Notes under the pieces: generated by a model
Databases searched by the model: none
What the model was told of the DNA's origin: nothing
The model's input: the letters and a program-made list of their open reading frames with translations, nothing else
Position numbers and translations under genes: made by a program
In this document: positions 55,772 to 64,000 of the stretch, piece after piece
Layout: each line of letters begins with the position of its first letter
Numbering within the stretch: position 1 is the first letter of the stretch
Source of the DNA: Gp6-AA40 sp035647075
GTDB lineage: Bacteria; Acidobacteriota; Vicinamibacteria; Vicinamibacterales; UBA2999
Reading direction: 5' to 3'
Assembly (NCBI GenBank): GCA_035647075.1
Contig: DASROF010000112.1
Span: 21,421 to 85,420, forward strand
Length of the DNA: 64,000 nucleotides

Positions 55772-58191
55772 GTGCGGCCGGCATGGCCTACTTCGTTGGC
55801 GTGTGCTTCTGGGCTCTCACGGCCTTCTATGGAGTCCTGTCTTCGCAAGCCTTCATTCAGGAACAGTTTCTCGGGCCCCGGCTGTTTGCACCGGTGGCCG
55901 GCTTCGCAGACTGGCACGCTGCCGTTTCCGTCCTGACCTTCGTGGGATGGTGTGCGACGCGGCGACGAGAGTTTTTTACGCGTCGATCGCTACGGACGTG
56001 GGCTGCCGCGCTCGCCTGGATCGCAACGACCACGCTGCTGGCGACAGTAACTCCCCTGTCCGGCGCCCTTACGACGACCGCGGCGATGCTGGTCATCGGT
56101 ATAGGCGTCTCCATGATCCTGCTGCTGGCCCTGACAGAATGCCGTGCGCTTCCGGACGCGGGCGACCATCCGCCGCCTGATCGGTCGCGCGCGGACCTGA
56201 TCGCCTGTGTGCTTGCCGCGATCGGCGTGACGATCGTGCACGTCACTGCTACCGCGCTGCTCGACGCTCCATCAGCCGCCCTCGTGTCAGACGCCTTCTC
56301 CACTTTGCGGCTCCATCTGCTGCTGGCCGCCGGCGTATTCCTGGCGCTCCAAATCGTACGCGGTGTGGCGGCACTGACGCCTCGTCCACACATCGTCGGG
56401 ATCGTCATGGCTGTCGGCATCTTCGCCGCCGCACTCGCCACCTTCATCTCGACAGTCGTGCTCGCATCGATCTCGATTCAGGGATTGCTCGCAAAAGTGG
56501 TTGGTCTCGGCCTCGGCGCGGCACTCGCGAGCGCTGTCGGGGCACGTGGCAGCGCGGCTGGGGGCGACGGCGATGGGATTGCCCGAGCGTTCCGGGCGTT
56601 ATCGCCGAAGGCGGTGGCGCACTGGTGGGGCTTCGCATTGTGGATTGCGGTCCTCCTCGGGCTTACCATCGCCGCGACGACCGCCAGCCGCACCGTCGAC
56701 TGGAATCTGGTGCTGCTGCGCAGCAGCGTCGCCCTGAGCTGGCTCCTCGCGCTCTCGGCCGCCCTCACGCTCAGCTGGCGTTTTTCGAATGGCGGCGCTG
56801 TTGGCGCATTCACCGCCGTAGTCCTGTTCCTGGGAGCGCACGTCGCGCTCGAATCCTCCGTTGCACCGCTGCAGGCCGCGACGCTCCGAAATGCCTCCGG
56901 GAAGTGGATCGTCCAGATTCTCGCACGCGACGTCCAGCCGAAAGGCGCCGGTGAACTCGTTCGACTTCTCCATGCGAGCACCAACGTTCCACGTGATACG
57001 CAGGTCTCCGCTGTCGATGTAGACCTCGCGACCTTGACCGGTGGCCCCACTGGCATCCGACCTCATGTCTTCGTGTTCGTCGTCGACAGCCTCCGCCGCG
57101 ACTACCTCTCGCCATATAACCCCGCGGTCACATTCACCCCCGGAGTCGCAGCTCTCGCACAGGACAGTCTCGTCTTCGAAGACGCCTTCACGCAGTACGG
57201 CGCCACAGGACTCTCCGTGCCCTCGATTTGGGTGGGCGGTCAGATACTCCACAAGCAGTACGTCACGGCGTTTCCAAGGATGAATGCGCTGGCCAAGCTC
57301 ATAGCGCACGAGCAGTACGAGCAATGGATCAGCATGGACCATATCCTTGACGTGATCCTGCCGCCCGCGGACAATCGCGTCCCGCTCGACCCAGGCGTCC
57401 CAGTGAAGAACCATCGAGCGTGTAGCACGCTGACGCAGATTCGATCCCGGCTGGCGAATCGGGAGCCGACGGATCCGCCCGTCTTCGCGTATTCGCTCCC
57501 CCAAGACGTTCACGTCTCGGTCGTCACCAGCGAAGGCGCCCAGGCCATCGATGACGGCAACTATGCCGGCTTCTATGCGCCCGTCGCCTCACGCGTACAC
57601 CGCCTCGACGAGTGCCTGGGCCAGTTCATTGACGATCTCAAGGCGCGAGGCCTTTACGAGCAGAGCATCGTCGTCTTAACCGCGGACCACGGCGACTCGC
57701 TTGGAGAAGAGGGTCGAATGGGTCACGCCTACTCGCTGCATCCCGAGATCGTGCGAGTGCCACTCATCATTCATGTACCCCCGGCGCTGCGAAGCGCATG
57801 GACCTGGGATACGAGCCAGGTCGCCTACACCACGGACATCACGCCCACGTTGTATCGACTGCTCGGGCACGAACCAGTGGCGCCCGCGCCCTTCTTTGGC
57901 GAGCCACTGGCGCGGCCACCGGGCGCGCCGGCAGCGTCACGCGATCGCATGGTGGCCGCAAGTTATGGCGCCGTCTATGGCGCGCTGCTGGATCGTGGCA
58001 CTCGCTACTATGTCTTCGATGCAGTGGCGATGCGCGAGATGGCTTTCGAGCTTGGCGCTGGAGCGCTGCCCGGAAAGGAAGTACCAGTGACTCCAGACGT
58101 TCAAGAGCGCGGCGTGAAGGTCATCCGGAATACGGTCGGAGCGATCGGCACGTTCTATCGATTCCCTACGGCTCCCGATTCTGCGCCCTGA
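55768..58191 (+). CDS. Multi-pass membrane transferase of the alkaline phosphatase superfamily (phosphoethanolamine/phosphoglycerol transferase-like)
   Basis: The 807-residue protein has about ten membrane helices in the first 385 residues and a periplasmic alkaline-phosphatase-fold domain (about 435-770). Metal and active-site residues are visible: Asp440 in VVDSLRRD, TADHGDSLGEEG with Asp640/His641, and a later GHAYSLHPE. The nucleophile region reads GATGLSVPSIW; Thr480 followed by x-x-S-V-P matches the TAxSVP nucleophile region of EptA/MCR phosphoethanolamine transferases. Sulfatases need C/S-x-P-S-R for formylglycine, and Arg is missing here. I infer that it adds a phospho-substituent to the exported glycan or to lipid. 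The last 26 bp overlap the 3' end of era. Confidence 0.83.
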   Translation: MSAAGMAYFVGVCFWALTAFYGVLSSQAFIQEQFLGPRLFAPVAGFADWHAAVSVLTFVGWCATRRREFFTRRSLRTWAAALAWIATTTLLATVTPLSGALTTTAAMLVIGIGVSMILLLALTECRALPDAGDHPPPDRSRADLIACVLAAIGVTIVHVTATALLDAPSAALVSDAFSTLRLHLLLAAGVFLALQIVRGVAALTPRPHIVGIVMAVGIFAAALATFISTVVLASISIQGLLAKVVGLGLGAALASAVGARGSAAGGDGDGIARAFRALSPKAVAHWWGFALWIAVLLGLTIAATTASRTVDWNLVLLRSSVALSWLLALSAALTLSWRFSNGGAVGAFTAVVLFLGAHVALESSVAPLQAATLRNASGKWIVQILARDVQPKGAGELVRLLHASTNVPRDTQVSAVDVDLATLTGGPTGIRPHVFVFVVDSLRRDYLSPYNPAVTFTPGVAALAQDSLVFEDAFTQYGATGLSVPSIWVGGQILHKQYVTAFPRMNALAKLIAHEQYEQWISMDHILDVILPPADNRVPLDPGVPVKNHRACSTLTQIRSRLANREPTDPPVFAYSLPQDVHVSVVTSEGAQAIDDGNYAGFYAPVASRVHRLDECLGQFIDDLKARGLYEQSIVVLTADHGDSLGEEGRMGHAYSLHPEIVRVPLIIHVPPALRSAWTWDTSQVAYTTDITPTLYRLLGHEPVAPAPFFGEPLARPPGAPAASRDRMVAASYGAVYGALLDRGTRYYVFDAVAMREMAFELGAGALPGKEVPVTPDVQERGVKVIRNTVGAIGTFYRFPTAPDSAP

Positions 58192-59062
58192 TCTCCTCCA
58201 GCAGCCGCTCGTCGTCCCGCCACTCGGACTTCACCTTCACGTGGAGGTCGAGGTAGACGTGCTTCTCGAGGTAGTCCTCGAGTTCGACTCGTGCGGCCGT
58301 GCCGATCTGCTTGATCATCGAGCCGCCCTTCCCAATCACGATGGGCTTCTGGGACTCGCGGTCGACGAGGATCGTACAGTAGAGATCAACGCGCTTCCCC
58401 TCGTCCGCCGCTTCGTCGAACTTATCGACGACGACCGCCGTTGAAAATGGCAGCTCATCGTGCGTGAGCTGCAGCACCTGCTCGCGCACGATTTCAGCGA
58501 CGAAGAAACGCTCCGTTTGATCGGTCAGGTAGTCCGGCGGATAGAGCGGCTCGCCTTCCGGGAGGTACTGCACAAACAGCGTCTCCAGCAAATCGACGTT
58601 CGTGCCATCGACGGCGGACGCGGGGACGATCTCCACGAACGGATGCGCCTGGCGATAGTGATCAATCAGCGGGAGCAGCTTGTTCTTGGCGACGAGGTCC
58701 ACCTTGTTCAACACGAGAATGGCCGGCTGTGTCGTTCCTTTGACAAGTTCCAGCAGATACCGATCGCCAGTGCCCGGCTTTACCGCCACGTCGACGATCA
58801 ACGCCAACACGTCGACCTCGCGCATCGATTCGAGTGCGATGTCCACCATTCGCACGTTAAGCCGGTGCGTCGGTTTATGAACGCCAGGTGTGTCGACGAA
58901 CACCGCCTGCCCGTTGGGATAGTTCTTCACTCCCACCACGCGCGTGCGCGTCGTCTGCGGCTTATCGGACACGATGGCGAGCTTCTGACCGACGATGCGG
59001 TTCAGCAGCGTGGACTTGCCGGCGTTGGGACGGCCGAGAAGGGCAACGAAGCCTGATTTCAT
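58166..59062 (-). CDS. era: GTPase Era
   Basis: Era binds 16S rRNA and helps 30S assembly. The 298-residue protein has G1 GRPNAGKST, G2/G3 DTPGVHKPTH, G4 NKVD and the C-terminal KH domain (VIGKGGSMIKQIGTAARVELE). The family length is normal. It closes the hisS-aspS-phoH-ybeY-CorC chain, 39 bp after the CorC-type gene. Its end overlaps the opposing membrane transferase gene by 26 bp. Confidence 0.97.
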   Translation of the reverse strand: MKSGFVALLGRPNAGKSTLLNRIVGQKLAIVSDKPQTTRTRVVGVKNYPNGQAVFVDTPGVHKPTHRLNVRMVDIALESMREVDVLALIVDVAVKPGTGDRYLLELVKGTTQPAILVLNKVDLVAKNKLLPLIDHYRQAHPFVEIVPASAVDGTNVDLLETLFVQYLPEGEPLYPPDYLTDQTERFFVAEIVREQVLQLTHDELPFSTAVVVDKFDEAADEGKRVDLYCTILVDRESQKPIVIGKGGSMIKQIGTAARVELEDYLEKHVYLDLHVKVKSEWRDDERLLEEIRAQNREP

Positions 59063-59101
59063 CAGTTCTACGGACTACCCGCCTTCGCCAAAGCGCGGCC
59101 T

Positions 59102-60337
59102 CTACCCTTCGGCCATGCCATCGGACCGCCTCCGGACCCGGACCTTGCTGATGCGACGGCGCTCGACCTCCTGCACCTCGAACTTGAGCTGATCGATCTC
59201 GACAATCTCGCCGACGTACGGCATCCGCCCGAGGTGAGATAGCAGGAAGCCACCCACGGTCTCGAACCCTTCACGTTCGATCTCGACGCCCAGGCGCTCC
59301 CGTACCTCGTCCACGCTTACCTTCCCGCTGAAGACGAACGTCCCGCCGCCTTCGTCGATGACCGTTTCACTCTCGACGTCGTACTCATCGCGGATCTCGC
59401 CGACGATTTCCTCGAGCAGGTCCTCGACGGTGACAAGCCCGGCTGTGCCGCCGTACTCGTCCACCACGATCGCCATCTGCAACTGGCGGCGCTGCATCTC
59501 CTTGAGCAGCTCAGATACTCGCTTGCTCTCGGGCACGAAATGCGCCGAGCGCATCAAGGTTGTCAGCGGCGGCGCGGCTTCCGGCGGAAGCGCGACCAGG
59601 TCCTTCACGTAGACGATGCCAAGGATGTTGTCGAGACTGTCTCGAAAGACTGGCATGCGGGAGTACTGCTCCTCGCGAAACAGCGCGCGGAGATCAGCAA
59701 GCGACGTATCAACCTGAACGGCGACAATGTCTGGACGCGGCGTCATTACTTCACGCGCAACGGTCTCCGTAAAGTCGACAATCGACTGCAGCAACTCCCG
59801 CCCTTCCTGCTCCGAGATCGCATCGTCGGCTGCGGACTCCGTCTCGGCAGCCGGCGTCTCGGCCTCCGATTCACCGTTGCTCCCGCCATTGCCCTCGCGC
59901 TCGCGGTGAGGACCGAACACGCGAACCATGGTGAACGTCACCGGCTGCAGCAGGCGCGCAATGGCGTGGAAGACGGGCAACAACAGGTCGAGCGCTTGCT
60001 CAGGGTCGCGTCGCACGATCAGCATCGGCAGCAGATGCTCACAGACCACAACGAACGCGATCAGCGACACGACGAAGACGGCGACGGACGTCGCGTTATG
60101 AATATCGCTGACCCTGGCGATGAGTACGCCGGCCGCAACAATGCAGATCCCCAGGAGCAGCCGTAGCGGGACGAAGAGCTGCAGCGGGTCGTCCAGATAG
60201 TGCGCGAGGCGGTCACTCTTACCGCCGCGCTCGGCCATCAGCCGCAGCGACAGGCGCATCAGGGCGCTGAAGGCCGCCTGCACCGCGCCCAAGAAAACAG
60301 TGGCGCATCCGAGGAGGAAGATGGCGAGCGGCGTCAT
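59102..60337 (-). CDS. CNNM/CBS-domain CorC/HlyC-family membrane protein
   Basis: The 411-residue protein has a DUF21/CNNM membrane region (about 1-150), a CBS pair (about 200-320; VMTPRPDIVAVQVD, MQRRQLQMAIVVDEYGGTAGLVTVEDLLEEIVGEI) and a C-terminal CorC_HlyC domain. Members are linked to magnesium or cobalt efflux, although some carry the old name hemolysin. Placement between ybeY and era is conserved in many bacteria. It overlaps ybeY by four bases. Confidence 0.93.
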   Translation of the reverse strand: MTPLAIFLLGCATVFLGAVQAAFSALMRLSLRLMAERGGKSDRLAHYLDDPLQLFVPLRLLLGICIVAAGVLIARVSDIHNATSVAVFVVSLIAFVVVCEHLLPMLIVRRDPEQALDLLLPVFHAIARLLQPVTFTMVRVFGPHREREGNGGSNGESEAETPAAETESAADDAISEQEGRELLQSIVDFTETVAREVMTPRPDIVAVQVDTSLADLRALFREEQYSRMPVFRDSLDNILGIVYVKDLVALPPEAAPPLTTLMRSAHFVPESKRVSELLKEMQRRQLQMAIVVDEYGGTAGLVTVEDLLEEIVGEIRDEYDVESETVIDEGGGTFVFSGKVSVDEVRERLGVEIEREGFETVGGFLLSHLGRMPYVGEIVEIDQLKFEVQEVERRRISKVRVRRRSDGMAEG

Positions 60338-60790
60338 CGAGGCGAGTAGGACCGCGGCCTCTCCCGTTCGATGAGACCCACTCGAAGGCCGCCCGCGCGA
60401 AGCAGGCGCTGCTCGAGCCGTCTCATCTGGCCGTCATCCCGCTCGTGATCATAGCCAAGAAGGTGTAACAGACCGTGCAGGGCAAGCACCCGAAATTCGG
60501 TAGTCAGGCTATGGCCCTCGCCGGCGGCCTGTCGCCTCGCAACTCCAAGCGCGATCACCACATCGCCAAGTTCGCCGGGTTCCTCGGCCGGAAACGACAG
60601 AACATCGGTTGCCGCATTCTTGTTCCGGTAGCGCCGATTGAGGTCGCGGACCCGTGCATCCGCCACGACGGCAATGCTCAGGCTGCCTCGCGCACGGCCA
60701 GGCGCCACCGACTTCAGCCACTGCGCCAGTCCTGGCGCACGAACGCCTGCCGGGACGACCACATCGACGGTCAAACTGCGGCGGAGCTTC

Positions 60791-61767
<977 letters not shown>

Positions 61768-61771
<4 letters not shown>

Positions 61772-63546
61772 GTGCGCGTGAGCTGGATGTGAAGTTCTCG
61801 AAGCTGACGCTGATCGACGGACGAGGGAGCGTCAGACATCAAGTCAACGGCCGCGGCTGTCTTCGGGAACGCGATGACTTCGCGGATCGACGATTCGGCG
61901 GAAAGGATGGCCATAATCCGATCGAGGCCGAGGGCGATGCCGCCGTGCGGCGGCGTCCCGTACTCGAGCGCCTCAAGGAAGAAGCCAAAGCGCGTTCGTG
62001 CGTCCTCGTCGCTGATGTTGAGCAGCGAGAAAATGCGCCGCTGCAGGGTCGAGTCGTGGATACGAATGCTGCCACCGCCAATCTCGCTGCCGTTCAGCAC
62101 CAGGTCATATGCCTTAGCCCGAACCGTGCCAGGTTCCGACTCGAGCCGTTCGAGATCGTCCTCGTGGGGCGACGTGAACGGATGATGAACGTAGCTGAAG
62201 CGCTTCTCTTCAGCATCCCATTCAACCAGAGGAAAATCGACAACCCAGGTAAACGCGTACTCGTCGGGGCGCAGCAACCCGTCCTTCTTTGCCAGGTTCA
62301 AACGCAGCTGTCCTAACAGCTTCGACGTCGCATCCGGTTCACCGGCAGCCACGAGTAACAGTTCGCCATTCGCCACACTCGTCAGATCCAGCATCTGGCG
62401 GACGGCATCCTCGCCCATCGCCTTCATGATCGAGCTTGTAATCGACCCGTCATCCAACCGGCGCGCCCAGATCAGACCGGTGGCGCCCAGCGCCTTGGCC
62501 TGATCGACGATGCCATCGACCTCGCTCCGCGAGTACGCGCCCGCGTTTTTGACCACGAAACCGCGAACCGTGCCGCCGTTGGCCACAATCTCGCGGAAGA
62601 CCCTGAAGCTCGACTCACGAAAGAACTCGCGAATGTCCTGTATGGGCATACCGCAGCGCAAATCGGGCTTGTCGGATCCGTACTTCGCGATCGCCTCCGC
62701 GTACGGCATCCGCGGAAAGGGAGTGGTGATCTCGCGACCGATCACCTCAAAGATTTGCTTCATGACCGGTTCGATAACGCCAAAAATCGTCTCCGGCCGC
62801 GCGAACGACATCTCAACATCGACCTGCGTGAACTCCGGCTGCCGATCCGCTCGCAAATCCTCGTCGCGGAAGCATTTGCAGATCTGTACATACCGGTCCA
62901 TTCCGGCAACCATCAGGATCTGCTTGAACAGCTGCGGCGATTGAGGCAGGGCAAAAAACTCGCCAGGGTGCACACGGCTCGGTACCAGGTAATCGCGTGC
63001 ACCTTCGGGAGTGGACTTTGTCAGAATCGGCGTTTCAATTTCAAGAAACCCCTGCTCGTCGAAAAAGCGGCGAATGACCGAATTCACCCGGTGGCGCAGG
63101 ATGATGTTCGATTGCAGGCGCGGGCGTCGCAGATCCAGGTAGCGGTACTTCAAGCGCACGTCTTCAGCCACGGGCGTTTCGTCGGCGATTGAGAACGGCG
63201 GTGTCTTTGCTTCGTTGAGGATCGTCAGGCGACGGACGACGACTTCCACCTCACCCGTGGCGAGCTTGGAGTTGACCGTGTCGGCCGAACGGCGCCGCAC
63301 GCGACCGCTGACGCCGATCACAAACTCGGATCGCAACCGCTTCGCCTTGGCCATCAACGCCTCTTCGTCTTTGTCGAAGACGACTTGCGTCACGCCGGCA
63401 CGATCCCTGACGTCGATGAAGAGGAGGCCGCCAAGATCGCGGACCCGATGCACCCATCCCAGCAGCACGACGTCGGCGCCGACGTCGTCCGGGCGGAGTG
63501 CGCCGCAAGTATGTGTCCGTGTCAGATCTCCCAGTTGTTCAGCCAC
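61768..63546 (-). CDS. aspS: Aspartate-tRNA ligase
   Basis: The 592-residue enzyme is of the bacterial class II type. It has an N-terminal OB-fold anticodon domain (LLGWVHRVRDLGGLLFIDVRDRAG), motif 2 FRDEDLRADRQPEFTQVD, a GAD insertion (about 300-420) and motif 3 ALGLDRIMAIL. It starts with GTG and overlaps the end of hisS by 8 bp. No gatCAB genes are in the window, so a double specificity for tRNA-Asn cannot be judged. Confidence 0.97.
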
Positions 63547-64000
63547 GTTCCTTCAATTCCTTCAGAATCGCCGCGCCAGCACTGCCCTGCTCATAAACGT
63601 TCTGTGTCTTCGCCGCGAGGTGTTTGACCGTCAGGGTGCCGTTGGCGATTTCGTCGCTTCCGAGGATGGCGACGAACGGGATGCCCCGTGAATCAGCGTA
63701 CTTGATCTGCTTCCCGATCTTGTCGGCGTCGGGATAGACGAGGACACGCAGCCCGGATCCGCGCAGAGCGCCCGCAACCCTCATGGCATGAGGCATATCC
63801 CCGGTGTCGAACACCGCGATCATCACGTCGGCGGGAGTCGTCGCCAACGTCGGCGGGAACATGCCACGCTCCCCCATCACGACCAGGATCCGCTCGAGAC
63901 CCAGCGAGAAGCCGCAGGCCGGGATGCTCTGGTCCAGGAACATGCCGACCAGGTTGTCGTATCGGCCGCCGCCACCGAGACTTCCGGCGAGGTCCGGGAC
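63539..64000 (-). CDS. hisS: Histidine-tRNA ligase, C-terminal part (5' end beyond the window)
   Basis: The frame is open to the window edge and encodes about 153 C-terminal residues. Visible are the class II signature GGGRYDNLVG, motif 3 ACGFSLGLERIL and the anticodon-binding domain (about the last 95 residues; LRVLVYPDADKIGKQIKYAD, GSDEIANGTLTVKHL). The stop overlaps the aspS GTG start by 8 bp. The order hisS-aspS is frequent in bacteria. Confidence 0.95.
   Translation of the reverse strand, partial: VPDLAGSLGGGGRYDNLVGMFLDQSIPACGFSLGLERILVVMGERGMFPPTLATTPADVMIAVFDTGDMPHAMRVAGALRGSGLRVLVYPDADKIGKQIKYADSRGIPFVAILGSDEIANGTLTVKHLAAKTQNVYEQGSAGAAILKELKERG

Noticed and set aside
55768..58191. 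Sulfatase
   Set aside because: The S-V-P-S-I segment lacks the Arg needed for formylglycine formation; the Thr480 motif fits pEtN transferases better.

Overview
The window looks like a chromosomal segment of a GC-rich, Gram-negative heterotroph, most likely Acidobacteriota and perhaps the Vicinamibacteria branch. The signs are a TonB-dependent receptor with an N-terminal carboxypeptidase-regulatory-like domain, a Ser/Thr kinase fused to a PD40/TolB-type propeller, a secreted VWA-domain protein, many secreted SGNH, alpha/beta and M3 hydrolases, an outer-membrane lipid transport (Mla) operon and an E. coli-type ArgG. The phylum is inferred from gene content only; there is no rRNA. I saw no prophage, insertion sequence or CRISPR array. 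The window is densely coding: the longest stretch without a protein gene is 4408-4679, and it holds a tRNA-Val.

Layout. 1-4.4 kb: exported MTA/SAH-type amidohydrolase (cut by the left edge), upp, a Tat-type aldo/keto reductase and a rhomboid-fold protein without catalytic residues. 4.5-6.7 kb: tRNA-Val(CAC) and small exported proteins. 6.7-13.1 kb (minus): VWA protein, uvrB, mlaE, mlaF, mlaD, YtxH protein and a coiled-coil protein, closely packed. 13.1-18.1 kb: an MFS-PlsC-acyl-ACP-synthetase fusion, divergent from a DHH phosphoesterase. 18.1-27.9 kb (minus): M3 peptidase, SGNH hydrolase, alpha/beta hydrolase, Ser/Thr kinase, TonB receptor. 28-35.6 kb: argG, a patatin-like pseudoenzyme overlapping greA, then the divergent chain TrmH-type methylase, rarA, exported hydrolase, and an opposing trypsin-fold protease. 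35.8-46.5 kb (minus): mgtE, recO, glyQ, glyS, ppdK, corA, mutL. 58.2-64 kb (minus): hisS (cut by the right edge), aspS, phoH, ybeY, CorC/HlyC-type protein, era, mostly with overlapping ends.

The accessory part is 46.6-58.2 kb, all on the plus strand. An ECF sigma factor with a good match to an autoregulatory ECF promoter is followed by an anti-sigma/FecR fusion and a small exported protein. After a 153-bp gap with a perfect 10-bp stem-loop come seven tightly coupled genes: a stand-alone receiver, a membrane-anchored HEAT-repeat protein, a processive family 2 glycosyltransferase, a sensorless hybrid histidine kinase with receivers and an HPt, a TPR/YaiO-type outer-membrane barrel, a membrane TPR protein and a multi-pass alkaline-phosphatase-superfamily transferase. 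My reading is an envelope-spanning polysaccharide synthesis, export and decoration machine with its own phosphorelay, possibly under the neighbouring ECF switch. This is the best candidate here for an undescribed system.

Other points: two pseudoenzymes (rhomboid and patatin folds lacking the catalytic serine), exact 34-residue repeats in MlaD, three heptanucleotide microrepeat arrays flanking the M3 peptidase gene, and a probable CTG start for corA.
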